Under the pieces are notes generated by a model. That model ran no database searches. It saw only the letters and a list, made by a program, of their open reading frames with translations, and had not been told where the DNA came from. A stretch of 56,549 nt of DNA. Source: Candidatus Scalindua sp. GTDB taxonomy: Bacteria; Planctomycetota; Brocadiia; Brocadiales; Scalinduaceae. The position numbers were made by a program, and so were the translations under genes. Below are positions 10,192 to 19,259 of the stretch, in pieces. Position 1 is the first letter of the stretch. Each line of letters begins with the position of its first letter. The stretch is taken from assembly GCA_018670825.1 (NCBI GenBank), contig JABHIW010000170.1:1-56549 (forward strand), in the 5' to 3' direction.

Positions 10192-10416
10192 TTAGAGAAT
10201 TAATGAATTTGTTAATTCAGGGATTTAAGAATTTAGGAATTGAATGTACTCCAAGGAAGTAAATTATATATTTGTTTGAAGCGTTTATGGTATAGCACTC
10301 GGTTGTCCTTACTGCAGTGTTGACCTATTTGGTAGTGAGGGTTATGTAATGGAATAGCAAATAAAAATTTAAGCTGAGGAGACAATACTGTGGCATATTA
10401 GAAAAGTCTGACTTTT

Positions 10417-10794
10417 CTACTCTAAAAAACCTTCAATGGTTGTGATTATCATTTCTTTCTCTTGTTCATCCAGCCCTTTAAACTCTATTGCGATAGCAAA
10501 AACAGGAGAGGAAGTAGACTTTTCAATGCGAACTATTTCTCCTGCACAGTCTACTGTCTGAGAGGAATGGACAATGTCTATTTTTACTTCAAAATGTGAA
10601 CCAAGTCCTAAATCTTTCTCAGAAAGAAAGAAGATACCACCCGCGCTTATATTCACTAAAGTAACAGGATCATAATTATCAGATTTTATCTCTTGAACTT
10701 TATCCGATTTAATCTGTAATCTTGCGATAAAACGATCTTCTATTGAACCCTCATCGTACCTTTTATATTTTCTTCTTTCCAGATTATTGTCCAT
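10417..10794 (-). CDS. PilZ-domain protein, putative c-di-GMP receptor
   Basis: 125 residues. The N-terminal motif ERRKYKRYDE resembles the RxxxR loop of PilZ domains and is followed by the strand LVNISAGGIFF, matching the D/NxSxxG half of the motif. PilZ proteins bind c-di-GMP and act through partner proteins. An upstream in-frame codon at 10860 would add 22 residues, but a TTGACA/TACGAT promoter lies inside that stretch. The ATG at 10794, with AAGG just upstream, is therefore preferred. The neighbouring HD-GYP gene, which would degrade c-di-GMP, fits a shared signalling theme, though the two are convergent and not in one operon. Confidence 0.85.
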   Translation of the reverse strand: MDNNLERRKYKRYDEGSIEDRFIARLQIKSDKVQEIKSDNYDPVTLVNISAGGIFFLSEKDLGLGSHFEVKIDIVHSSQTVDCAGEIVRIEKSTSSPVFAIAIEFKGLDEQEKEMIITTIEGFLE

Positions 10795-10831
10795 AGCAGG
10801 GCCTTTGAATATGTTACAGAGAAGTGCGCTT

Positions 10832-10860
10832 ATCGTATCACCTTTATAATGGTGTGTCAA
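10832..10860 (-). promoter_or_regulatory. Sigma70-type promoter for the PilZ gene
   Basis: On the minus strand TTGACA (10860-10855) is followed after exactly 17 bp by TACGAT (10837-10832). Transcription would begin near 10825, about 30 bp before the ATG at 10794. The spacing and -35 box match the bacterial housekeeping consensus. Activity is inferred, not shown. Confidence 0.6.
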
Positions 10861-10918
10861 GGCAGGGATTAATTGTCAAATTCTCAGCAGACAAAAAGAT
10901 TATATAAAGGCAGTAGTG

Positions 10919-11059
10919 TCCGGCTAGGTTTTTGCGAGTAACACGTAGGGCAATCCTTTAGGTTTGCTTTCGTACATAAATGGCAAGGCTAAAGCCTCGC
11001 CCTACGTCTCTGCTGACCGTTCGAGTATAAAAAAGCCGTACTTGCAAAACCTAACCGGA
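10919..11059. repeat. MITE-like palindromic element, 141 bp
   Basis: The ends are imperfect inverted repeats: TCCGGCTAGGTTTTTGCGAG at the left and its near-complement TTGCAAAACCTAACCGGA at the right. Nested inside is a second pair, ACGTAGGGCAATCCTTTAGG at 10943 and AAGCCTCGCCCTACGT ending at 11007. It has no coding capacity and is richer in GC than the flanks. The structure fits a non-autonomous transposable element or a large palindromic repeat. Confidence 0.6.
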
Positions 11060-11137
11060 TGATGCTGATATAAAGACAAAGAAGGATAATAAGATAAGGT
11101 CGAAAGGGGTAGGTGATTTAAAAAATTATTCGATAAA

Positions 11138-13429
11138 TTAAGGATTAAACACTGTCCTGCTGCTGCCGATGTTACCTTCATAATCTAACGCATTGATAAC
11201 GATGGTATGTTCATCGTAAGAGATATAGGGGATCTTAAGAAGAAATGTCTCTTCCGTTGAATCAAAAATCTTGTCTTCAGGAAAAGCGGTCTTCCAATCT
11301 CCTGAATCAATAGAATATTGAATGTCTGTTATATTACACATTTCATCCTTTGCGGTGCCAGTGACAATTATGGTATAACCGGGTCTGCCGTGACGATCTA
11401 TAGCGTCTGACTCAATAACTGTTTTAAGATTTAAAACTACCGGTCTCGTATTATCTATAAGAAAGGCATCACTCTCTACTTCTTCTTTTAGCGCAAATTC
11501 CTGTGGGTTATCAAGTTCATCACAAGCTATGACTTTTGCCTGGTAGGATCCGTCAGGTATTCTATTTGTGTTCCAATAGAATTCATTTACTTCTTTAATA
11601 TTTCTTTCCAGCTCTTTCCATTTACTTTCATCCACACTTTTATATTCAAGATGAAACTCTAATCTGTCATTATTAGGATCTTCTGCTTCCCAGGATATCA
11701 GTTTCCTGGTGCCGAGTGGGGCGGATTGATAATTTTTCCGGCTGCTATCCAGATATACATCATCCGCTGAGAAAGGAGCCGTTTCCTGTATGTTTGAGGC
11801 ATTGTTATTATCTGATGCATCGCTGGGGAAATGTCTTGGTGTAGTAACCTCGATGTTTCTTATTAACGGCGGTTGATTTTGTGGTAAGTAAGCGATACTG
11901 ACGTTGTCAAGGGAAGGTGTTCTTTCTGAATTATCAGTCGTAAGAGTGGCACGATACTGTATAAAACGAGCTGCAGGACTTTTTATTTTTTCACCATTTG
12001 ATTGGTATCCCTGTGTCCATTCACTCCACGTAATATCAGGTTTGCGACTGTTGCCAGACCTTGTGGACAACATGATATTTGTTTGTGATGGTGTTTTTCC
12101 TTCCCATGATATACATCCCCACGAAGAAACATATGTTGTGTCGTGAACTATAGATTCATAGGTGCCTTCACGTGAATATGCACTTGCTAATTGATAAACG
12201 TTTGCATTGTTACCGGTCGCCATGTATTTGATTCCGTCTTTATACGAGAGGATGTCTAAAATCTGAGATTCGCTGAAATCATAAAGCAAGCTGGCTTCTC
12301 CATTCCTATCAATCTTAAACAGCTTTGCTTTATTTCCCGTACCTACAAGAATGTCGTTGTTGTTGTCAATGGTCATACAAAGTATAAAGCTGTCTACTAC
12401 AAATATCTTTCTCACCCTTCCATCTTTATCTATCCTGTATACGGTGTTCACATCCGGAATTAAGAGGCTTTCATTCATTCCGTTTTCAGCATAAGCATTT
12501 TTCATGGGAGGTGTGGCAGGTATCTCTATATCACTGTCAGACAAAAAATAATCCAACCAGACATTGCCCGGTTCACCAGGGAATTGTTCAATAAGAAGCG
12601 GCAACATGACTTCTGGGGATACAGGAAGTGCAGGAGCCTGTAGCATCGGAGGTGTACCGGATGACGTTCCCGCATATAGAACACCATTCTTATCTATGGC
12701 CAGGCAATGAATTTCATCTTCATCCGCATCGTAAAGGACAGAGGCATTGCCATCAGGTGTTATTTTATAGATAAGACCTGATGGTTCACATGCGGCATAA
12801 ATATTATTATCATTATCAATAACAAGATCGAGTATATTTGAAAACGGAGAATCAAAAAAGACCGATGGAATGCCTTTATCTGAAATCTTATAGATAACAC
12901 CGTTGTTACCTGTTGCCGCATATAAGTTACTACTTTTATCTGAAATCATGTCCCATATATATGGATCAGGAAGTTCACAGAACACCTCTCCTTTGCCTTT
13001 TGATGTAATCTTATAAATTCTGCCGTGAGGTAATGTGCCGGCGAAAATATTACCTGCGGAATCTATAGCAAGGGTTTGGACGTGCAACTCAGGAGTTTTA
13101 AAATATTCTATAACCTCCCCATCATGGCCGAACTTAAATATTGAACCCGGATTGCCGGTACCGGCAAATAATGAATCAGTACCATCTGCCACCAGGCACC
13201 AGATATAAGCAGCCGGTATTTCATTCGTTTTGCGTTTACCAGGTGATAATGTGAACTTTCCCTTACCGCTTACCGATATATTTTGTGACTTCCCTTTTGG
13301 AATATATACCGGATCAGTGTTTCTCCACATTTTGGTCGTAACCGCATAGGCGAATTGTGTATTTAGTGTTAAGACCATAAAGGCTGTAACGATGATGGCC
13401 AATCTATAATTTTCTAAGAATTTTGTCAT
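11138..13429 (-). CDS. Exported propeller-like protein with C-terminal Ig-like region, function unknown
   Basis: 763 residues. The N-terminus has a hydrophobic segment (about 10-28) typical of a signal peptide ending near FAYA. Residues 60-420 contain repeated strands of the type NIFAGTxxxGxIYKI, NLYAATGNNGVIYKI and NIYAACEPSGLIYKI, as in NHL/SMP-30-like beta propellers. The repeat array is interrupted at about 255-320 by a Pro-rich insert. The C-terminal third resembles beta-sandwich modules that end in segments such as YQAKVIACDELDN and HTIVINALDYEGNIG. No catalytic motif was recognised. It lies 122 bp downstream of the S55-like gene on the same strand, so the two may be co-transcribed and act together in the cell envelope. 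I do not recognise a named family beyond the propeller. Confidence 0.6.
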   Translation of the reverse strand: MTKFLENYRLAIIVTAFMVLTLNTQFAYAVTTKMWRNTDPVYIPKGKSQNISVSGKGKFTLSPGKRKTNEIPAAYIWCLVADGTDSLFAGTGNPGSIFKFGHDGEVIEYFKTPELHVQTLAIDSAGNIFAGTLPHGRIYKITSKGKGEVFCELPDPYIWDMISDKSSNLYAATGNNGVIYKISDKGIPSVFFDSPFSNILDLVIDNDNNIYAACEPSGLIYKITPDGNASVLYDADEDEIHCLAIDKNGVLYAGTSSGTPPMLQAPALPVSPEVMLPLLIEQFPGEPGNVWLDYFLSDSDIEIPATPPMKNAYAENGMNESLLIPDVNTVYRIDKDGRVRKIFVVDSFILCMTIDNNNDILVGTGNKAKLFKIDRNGEASLLYDFSESQILDILSYKDGIKYMATGNNANVYQLASAYSREGTYESIVHDTTYVSSWGCISWEGKTPSQTNIMLSTRSGNSRKPDITWSEWTQGYQSNGEKIKSPAARFIQYRATLTTDNSERTPSLDNVSIAYLPQNQPPLIRNIEVTTPRHFPSDASDNNNASNIQETAPFSADDVYLDSSRKNYQSAPLGTRKLISWEAEDPNNDRLEFHLEYKSVDESKWKELERNIKEVNEFYWNTNRIPDGSYQAKVIACDELDNPQEFALKEEVESDAFLIDNTRPVVLNLKTVIESDAIDRHGRPGYTIIVTGTAKDEMCNITDIQYSIDSGDWKTAFPEDKIFDSTEETFLLKIPYISYDEHTIVINALDYEGNIGSSRTVFNP

Positions 13430-13551
13430 TTGTCAGTAGTAGGGTGGGCACAGCCCACTAAAAAATATTTGATCACAAATAGGAAAGCGGGTGATACACT
13501 CGTGGAATTCACTCACTCTGTCGTAAAAATAATGTCTAATATGAACTTAAT

Positions 13552-15369
13552 TCAACTCTTATTATCTACAAATAAATTAATAGTTTGTTTGCCATTGATA
13601 AGCCATTCTGTCGGAATTCGTTTAATTATTTCACTTCGCAATGGATTGATACCACTTTGATTTGAAAGTGACATTATGCTTAAGAAGGAATTGGGAGGAG
13701 ACGGAAAGTCTTCACCCATATAGGTCAGACCTATTTTATCTAATAGGATTTTGACGATTATGTTAGTGTTGTGTTCACCATCTTCCAGGTGATGTACTAA
13801 CTGTTCAAAGCTGGATGGTGAAAAATGTCCCGGAGCGCTTGCCATTTCAAGCATTTTGCTATTCATCGCATCACATACAATTATCTGTATACTGCTTCCG
13901 GGAGTAACATCTTCAGGGACTTTTATTTTAACCGGTATCGATGCATAGTCCCGGGTATATGGTTTTAATCTGATATTAATGAGTACTTCTTCTCCCGGAG
14001 AAACCCATTTATTGCTAACCCTGATATTATCAATAAAGGCAATATTGTTCTGTTCTGAAATGCTGGCAACTAATTTAATAGATTCTATTTTAGCTGTTTT
14101 GAATTCGTTATTGAGTAGCATGGTAATTGGTTCAATAACGTTGTAAATGGGAAACCAGGAAGGCCCTGAATCAAAATATTCATTTTCTATCCTGATGGGC
14201 TCTTCTCTATCGGCAATGCCAATTTCAAGTCTCAATGCTATAGACTTTTCCCCTACAGTTTTTTCAGTAGCGAGTAGTGCATTCTGAACTGCCATTTGTA
14301 CAAGAAGAGGCGTCAATATTCTATCGTGAACTACTTCAAAATTATAGGTAACATTGAGAGATCCTTGTATTTCTGCCCGGCAAGATATCATTTCAGTATA
14401 TTCGCCAATCTTCCCGGCAATAGCAGACCTCCTGTCTTGTGTGATCCTTCCAATGATTTTGCCTGGTGATGCCATTTTAGTTGAAGTGTCTTGACTTGCA
14501 AGTATAGTATGCACTTCTGCTGTTGCCATTGGCAGATCTGTATTTCCCATTTGAATTATTGGATGACCAAAAGCAAGAATATCATCTCCGTCTCTGTATG
14601 TTACGGTCCCGATTGCAGAAGCGCTCAGATCTCCCCTTATTATTTCAACTGCAACCGCTGAACCGGGCATGAAGTCATGTAGATCTGCCGGCAAACTATT
14701 TTCATCGCTGCTACTATGAAGAGAAAACCTGCCAATTTTACCGAATAGAGGGCTTACCCTGGTCAGACTTTTATAATCGAATCCTGAGACAATTAGAGGG
14801 GTTTGAATGGGTACAAGATCAAGTATAAATGGTTGGGAATTGATATTTTCAGGCAATTCTTCTTTAAGCAACAATCCATATGATTTTAATTTAGCTACAA
14901 CATTTGAATCCTGTGTATTCAGTGACGCACTCCATGTATTGTCTTTTCCTGCAGGAATACTCTTTCTATTTCGTGAGTCAATTTCCAGTACGTCCATCAT
15001 TGCCCTTATGGGTGTTACTCCCGCGATTGCATCTTTTGAATAGCCCCATCCATGCGACACTGCACCTATCAGTTTGTTATCAATATAAACCGGGCTGCCA
15101 CTCATACCGGCAATAATACCGGTTCTTTCTAAGGGGCCTCCTGTCATCTTTACGAGTATCATGTCGTTTCTTGCTTCCCAATTTTTTAATACTCCCAGTA
15201 CTTCTACATCGAATGATTCTATCTTTTTTCCTGAAAATACCGTTCTTCCATAACCCTTCATTCCCGGTGTTATTTCATCAGTATCCATTGTTTCCCATGC
15301 AAGAACAAAATGGGAAACAAATAGCAGTATTACACAACAGAAGAATAGTATTTTTTTTGTATTTCTCAT
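13552..15369 (-). CDS. Exported SpoIVB/S55-peptidase-like protein
   Basis: 605 residues with a signal peptide (hydrophobic 7-24). The first 120 residues match the S55 region: ITPGMKGYGRTVFSG, then FDVEVLGVL, then GPLERTGIIAGMSGSPVYID, with the presumed catalytic Ser in GMSGSP (residues 88-93). A second conserved block, DGDDILAFGHPIIQMG (about 260-275), could supply the His. SpoIVB cleaves a sporulation signal in Bacillus; here, in a Gram-negative context, the substrate is unknown and activity is not certain. The rest, to the C-terminus, is beta-rich and may be a binding platform. The ATG at 15369 begins directly before the signal peptide. It is probably the first gene of an operon with the propeller protein. 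Confidence 0.75.
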   Translation of the reverse strand: MRNTKKILFFCCVILLFVSHFVLAWETMDTDEITPGMKGYGRTVFSGKKIESFDVEVLGVLKNWEARNDMILVKMTGGPLERTGIIAGMSGSPVYIDNKLIGAVSHGWGYSKDAIAGVTPIRAMMDVLEIDSRNRKSIPAGKDNTWSASLNTQDSNVVAKLKSYGLLLKEELPENINSQPFILDLVPIQTPLIVSGFDYKSLTRVSPLFGKIGRFSLHSSSDENSLPADLHDFMPGSAVAVEIIRGDLSASAIGTVTYRDGDDILAFGHPIIQMGNTDLPMATAEVHTILASQDTSTKMASPGKIIGRITQDRRSAIAGKIGEYTEMISCRAEIQGSLNVTYNFEVVHDRILTPLLVQMAVQNALLATEKTVGEKSIALRLEIGIADREEPIRIENEYFDSGPSWFPIYNVIEPITMLLNNEFKTAKIESIKLVASISEQNNIAFIDNIRVSNKWVSPGEEVLINIRLKPYTRDYASIPVKIKVPEDVTPGSSIQIIVCDAMNSKMLEMASAPGHFSPSSFEQLVHHLEDGEHNTNIIVKILLDKIGLTYMGEDFPSPPNSFLSIMSLSNQSGINPLRSEIIKRIPTEWLINGKQTINLFVDNKS

Positions 15370-15635
15370 TTTATTGCTATAAATTAACTAAGATTATTTT
15401 AGAACTGAATCTATCAGCTTGTTATTTTCTTGTCAAGGTGAAAAGGATTATCGTCATGCATTAATAATTCCGGCTTAAGCTACGGATTAGTCGGACATAA
15501 TAAATATTGATATTATAATTTGAAGGTGATATATTTTAAAATAAAAGTAGTTAAAAAATAACAGGTTATTGTAGGGAAAACCATAGGTTTGGTTCCGCAA
15601 TGTAGACAAAACTTTATGCTGGAAAGTTGATTTTA

Positions 15636-16268
15636 ATGAAGGCGAAAATTCTCAACCTGAAAAGTCCGGATACATACAGAGAAAATATTGATATTGCTGC
15701 ACAGGCACTTCTCTCCGGCAAGATAGTAGCATTTCCAACTGAAACGGTATACGGTTTGGGAGTATGTGCTGACAACAATGCTGCCATAGATAATTTGTAC
15801 CGTGTTAAGCAGAGACCTATAGATAAAAAATTATCTATCATGATATCAACGCCTGATGAGGTAAAAAAATACGTAAAACATATACCACTAATTGCTGAAA
15901 AACTGATTAGTGCATTCTGGCCCGGTCCTTTAACCATCATCCTTGAACTTGATGATAATAGCACCGTAGGCTTAAGAAATCCGGATAATCGTGTTATAAG
16001 AGATCTCATCAATGCGGTGGAAATACCAATTGCTTCTACGAGTGCAAATATTTCAGGAAGAGCTCCCGCAATAGACGCGCAACAGGTAATTACCAACTTT
16101 TCAGATAAGATTGATGTTGTTCTGGATGGTGGACCGGCAGAAGCGGGCAACCCTTCTACTATAATAAAAATTTTTGACGATACTTTTGAAATTGTTCGTC
16201 ATGGTGTAATTGAAGAAGAAAGGCTTAACAGGTGTTTAAATGAAGATTGCTTTAGCATCAGACCATAG
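15636..16268 (+). CDS. tsaC: L-threonylcarbamoyladenylate synthase (Sua5/YrdC/YciO family)
   Basis: Makes threonylcarbamoyl-AMP from threonine, bicarbonate and ATP, the first step of the t6A modification of ANN-decoding tRNAs. The 210-residue protein has the family opening KIVAFPTETVYGLGVCADN, then the KQRP motif (VKQRPIDKKLSIMI), FWPGPLTIIL, and the STSANISG motif. The C-terminus (PSTIIKIFDDTFEIVRHGVI) is also typical. It lacks the extra Sua5 domain, so it is the short form. ATG 15636 is chosen, with GGAAAG upstream; an upstream TTG at 15627 is weaker. The end overlaps rpiB by 29 bp, so the two are translationally coupled. Confidence 0.92.
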   Translation: MKAKILNLKSPDTYRENIDIAAQALLSGKIVAFPTETVYGLGVCADNNAAIDNLYRVKQRPIDKKLSIMISTPDEVKKYVKHIPLIAEKLISAFWPGPLTIILELDDNSTVGLRNPDNRVIRDLINAVEIPIASTSANISGRAPAIDAQQVITNFSDKIDVVLDGGPAEAGNPSTIIKIFDDTFEIVRHGVIEEERLNRCLNEDCFSIRP

Positions 16269-16683
16269 AGGATTTGACTTTAAAAATGTAGTTGCCAAAC
16301 ATCTTTCAAATATGGGTCACGAACCCGTTGATTTTGGAACACAGAACGGCAATGACTCTGTAGACTATCCCGACTACGGACTTAAGGCAGCAAAGGCTGT
16401 TTCAAGTGGGGAGTGCGACCGTGCTGTCCTGATATGTGGGACAGGACTGGGGATGTCACTTATTGCAAATAAAGTAAATGGAATACGGGCAACGGTATGC
16501 CATAATCCATTTACCGTGGAGATGAGTAGAAGGCACAATGATGCTAATGTGTTGTGTTTAGGTGTAGATGTGATAGATCATGACTTGCTGGAGGAAAAGT
16601 TGAAACTATTTGTCGAAACAGAGTTTGAAGGCGGCAGGCATGCCAGGCGTGTAGAAAAGATTATGGATGCTGAGACGAGTTAA
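16240..16683 (+). CDS. rpiB: Ribose-5-phosphate isomerase B
   Basis: Interconverts ribose 5-phosphate and ribulose 5-phosphate in the pentose phosphate pathway, in the cytoplasm. The 147-residue length is standard. Key features: the opening KIALASDHRGFDFK, the catalytic Cys in VLICGTGLGMS (C66), phosphate-binding NKVNGIRA, and HNDANVLCLG with H99. The ATG at 16240 lies inside the end of tsaC, indicating coupled translation. A galactose-6-phosphate isomerase role is possible for this family but less likely without lac genes nearby. Confidence 0.95.
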   Translation: MKIALASDHRGFDFKNVVAKHLSNMGHEPVDFGTQNGNDSVDYPDYGLKAAKAVSSGECDRAVLICGTGLGMSLIANKVNGIRATVCHNPFTVEMSRRHNDANVLCLGVDVIDHDLLEEKLKLFVETEFEGGRHARRVEKIMDAETS

Positions 16684-16887
16684 TTGTAGCGTAGCGGAAT
16701 GCCTTCGAGTCCAAATGTATCGGTCCGATGCGGGCATGTAAGTTCCACATGTTATGAATAAAGATGCCAAGACAATCAAGGAATATATTATCTGTTCGGG
16801 TTTTATATAACTCTAAAATTTAGTATTTATGAATGTTTTTGAGATTAAGCAAACCTCCTGGCATAAGCATTAAAAAGGAAGATAAAA

Positions 16888-17328
16888 ATGAATATTTTAG
16901 TTGCGATTGATTTATCTGATGCCTCTCAGGAAATATTAGATAATGCAAAGACTCTGTCATTGGCATTATCTGCTAAAGTATGGTTGCTCCATGTTGTAGA
17001 ACCTGAACCTGAATTTGTGGGGTATAGAGCAGGGCCACAATCCGTGCGTGATCAAGTAGCTCATAAATTCCACGAAGAACGTGATGAACTACAAAAAGAG
17101 GTAAATGATTTTAGGAAATCTGGAATTGATATAACAGCTCTCTTCGTTCAAGGTTCAACCGTCGATGTTATCTATCGGGAATCGAAGAAACTTGAGATTG
17201 ACATAATAATTGTCGGTTCTCACGGGCATGGAGGTGTTTATCATTTAGTATTTGGTAGTGTCAGTGAGGGAGTATTGCATAAATCCTCCTGTCCTGTCAT
17301 GGTGATACCTACGCACAATAGAACTTGA
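16888..17328 (+). CDS. Universal stress protein, single Usp domain
   Basis: 146 residues, one UspA fold. It opens with MNILVAIDLSDASQEILDNA and ends with the ATP-binding signature VGSHGHGGVYHLVFGSVSEG followed by SCPVMVIP (the G-2x-G-9x-G-S/T pattern). Such proteins bind ATP and accumulate under stress. The start has an AAGGAAGAT ribosome site. The gene is about 200 bp downstream of rpiB and probably separately transcribed. A hairpin follows the stop. Confidence 0.92.
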   Translation: MNILVAIDLSDASQEILDNAKTLSLALSAKVWLLHVVEPEPEFVGYRAGPQSVRDQVAHKFHEERDELQKEVNDFRKSGIDITALFVQGSTVDVIYRESKKLEIDIIIVGSHGHGGVYHLVFGSVSEGVLHKSSCPVMVIPTHNRT

Positions 17329-17334
17329 CGAAGA

Positions 17335-17366
17335 GATTTCGCTACAGTGGTTAGTGTAGCGAAATC
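17335..17366 (+). terminator. Perfect 12-bp hairpin after the stress-protein gene
   Basis: GATTTCGCTACA (17335-17346) pairs perfectly with TGTAGCGAAATC (17355-17366) around an 8-nt loop, starting 7 bp after the stop codon. No strong T-run follows, so it may be a processing or stabilising hairpin and not a classical terminator. Confidence 0.5.
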
Positions 17367-17402
17367 ACAATATATACGTCACTAAGTTTCACCTCTTTCA
17401 GC

Positions 17403-17506
17403 AGCTAATTTATTCCAATAATCTCTGCATTTTTCGGTTTCATAAAAATAAATATTTCAGGTTTGAGAGGTTCGTTTATAATAATATTGTTCGGGTTTAT
17501 GGTTTA
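17403..17506 (-). pseudogene. Orphan 3' fragment of the lipoprotein gene
   Basis: This segment is about 80% identical to the last 100 bp of the lipoprotein gene at 19260-20099 and in the same orientation. Its minus-strand frame still reads NNIIINEPLKPEIF, then KPKNAEI and a stop, against NNIIINEPLKPKIF and KPKKAEI in the intact gene. No upstream part of the gene is present. It is a leftover from a duplication or rearrangement. Confidence 0.75.
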
Positions 17507-17510
17507 AACA

Positions 17511-17539
17511 AGGCTGTTTCCTGAATGAGGAAACAGCCT
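17511..17539. terminator. Bidirectional Rho-independent terminator
   Basis: AGGCTGTTTCCT (17511-17522), a 5-nt loop, then AGGAAACAGCCT (17528-17539): 12 perfect pairs. On the plus strand GTTATATTTTT follows. On the minus strand it lies 50 bp past the end of the cNMP-binding gene. It therefore probably serves both converging transcripts. Confidence 0.75.
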
Positions 17540-17588
17540 GTTATATTTTTCATGCTAACAGTGAATAAGTCTGTTGTTAAAGAACAGA

Positions 17589-18152
17589 CTATTGCATTTG
17601 TACTACCTCTTTACTGATATTTTCAATTTTGGCCAGTATATCATGTATTTCATCAGACACTGAATCAAAACGCTCAAGCATAAGGTCCGTTACAGAGAGC
17701 AATAGCTTAGAATCTACATTAGCCTCATTCTTAAAATATTGACGTGTATACGACCCATCCTTAATTTTTTCAATCTCATTTAAACAATTTAACATACGAC
17801 CTTTCGTATCGTTTACTGAGAACAGGCTGTCTCTAAGATTAACGATTTTATCATAAACGGTTTCAGGGACTGAATTCAGATGATTCATGAATGTGTCCTT
17901 TAAAATCATGCCAACTTGTACATCACCATCGGCAACAACTGTAGCAGATCTTTTATCGTTTCGAATAAAGCTTAACATCCCAAAAACTTCTCCTTCTTCA
18001 ACGGTACCTACATATACTTTATCGTTATCAATCTCCTTATATACTTTTGCGTTTCCTTTAAGCAAAACGTAAGCGTAATAAGGATCTTTTCCCTGCTCCA
18101 GGATAACCTCTTTATCCTTTTTGTTTACGATTCTAGAAAAATATTCTTCCAT
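17589..18152 (-). CDS. Cyclic-nucleotide-binding-domain protein without DNA-binding domain
   Basis: 187 residues. Residues 1-115 form a cNMP-binding/Crp-like beta barrel: VILEQGKDPYYAYVLLKGNAKV, then GTVEEGEVFGMLSFIRNDKRSATVVA. The phosphate-binding cassette position reads GMLSFIRNDKRSA, which keeps the Arg/Ser/Ala end. The C-terminal 70 residues are helical with heptad character and show no helix-turn-helix, so this is not a Crp/Fnr regulator but probably a ligand-sensing partner protein. An AAAGGAG ribosome site precedes the ATG. The upstream 220 bp is AT-rich low-complexity DNA. Confidence 0.8.
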   Translation of the reverse strand: MEEYFSRIVNKKDKEVILEQGKDPYYAYVLLKGNAKVYKEIDNDKVYVGTVEEGEVFGMLSFIRNDKRSATVVADGDVQVGMILKDTFMNHLNSVPETVYDKIVNLRDSLFSVNDTKGRMLNCLNEIEKIKDGSYTRQYFKNEANVDSKLLLSVTDLMLERFDSVSDEIHDILAKIENISKEVVQMQ

Positions 18153-18378
18153 AGAATTCTCCTTTCAAAATTAATTCTAATTATAAAGCTATAAGATAGA
18201 TAAATTCAGAAAAACCTGAATCCTCTATATAAAATTCAAGAGCCAGAAAAAATCAATATATACATAAAAAATAAAAATTTATTTAAACATTCTTACAATA
18301 AGAATGAAGAGTGTTTATGTAAATAAAAGAAACTAAATATATTATATATTTATCATCTTATCGTCATGACGTAAAAAA

Positions 18379-19148
18379 ACTTTAATAGAAAAACTAAAAA
18401 ATATCCCTGTAAGTCCGCTGGTGGTCTTTTCATCGTTGGTAGGTTACTCGTTATATCCAGCAAAACTAAATGCCGTCCAGGGGCTGTTATTATTCGTGGG
18501 AATCTGACTTCTCGCAGCTGGTGGTTCAGCCCTGAATCAGGTACAGGAGAAAGACGTTGACGCCCGCATGCTTCGTACCCGTAAACGGCCTCTTGTTACC
18601 GGGTGTCTGGGTATACGTGCCGGTTTGTCGATTTCCGTTCTGTTGATTATCGCTGGATTGTTTGTGCTCCTATTTCTTGCCAACAATCAGGTCATTCTCC
18701 TTGGGATTTTTGCAATGATTTGGTACAACTGTATTTATACCAATCTGAAGCGGATTACCCCATTTGCCGTACTGCCAGTATCACTTTGCGGAGCTATTCC
18801 ACCTATTATGGGATGGCTTTTGGCAGGCGGTTTCGCACTCAACTATCGGATCCTGTTTCTCGCCTCATCCTGATCTGGATTACTGCCCTATTGGTGAGTG
18901 TCGCTATAGGCAACCTGTTTGGCTTACTTAGAGCGGATGCTGTTCGTATCGGTTTAATGATGGCAACTCTGCTATTTGTCGGTGTTCTGCTACGATACGG
19001 ACGCTGTGAGCCAGGGCCTACTGCCAGTGGTAAAATGTTTATTAAGTTAAATCTCTTTATAACACTCTGGTTCGGATGTATTGTAATTTACCGATATGCC
19101 GTCGAAAGCAATCAATTTGTCATCCAAATCCTGTCATTTTTTGGATAG
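18379..19148 (+). pseudogene. UbiA-family prenyltransferase (CtaB-like), broken
   Basis: Translation from about 18379 gives a UbiA N-terminus (PLVVFSSLVGY) and then the Asp-rich substrate motif NQVQEKDVDARMLRTRKRPL. No start codon is present and an in-frame TGA lies at 18505-18507. The frame continues through GAIPPIMGWLLAGG to a stop near 18873. The C-terminal membrane helices continue in the next frame (IWITALLVSVAIG) to 19148. The usual HFW-type motif between them is missing. Start loss, nonsense mutation, and frameshift with deletion all point to a dead gene. In the living form it would have attached an isoprenoid chain to heme or a quinone precursor. Confidence 0.75.
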
Positions 19149-19259
19149 TGTTTTGGGTAGTGTTTTGGGTAGTGGTGGTGGGGATAAAAACTAAGGATAA
19201 GAAAAAAATTATTCCAGCAAATTATCTCTTTAATATGATTACCATATGACAATCAATAG

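Noticed and set aside
13440..13465. GTGGGC-ACA-GCCCAC hairpin between the propeller and S55 genes as a terminator
   Set aside because: No T-run on the minus strand, where the operon is transcribed; more likely a dispersed palindrome.
15614..16150. 178-codon minus-strand frame opposite tsaC
   Set aside because: Completely antisense to a strongly recognised gene.
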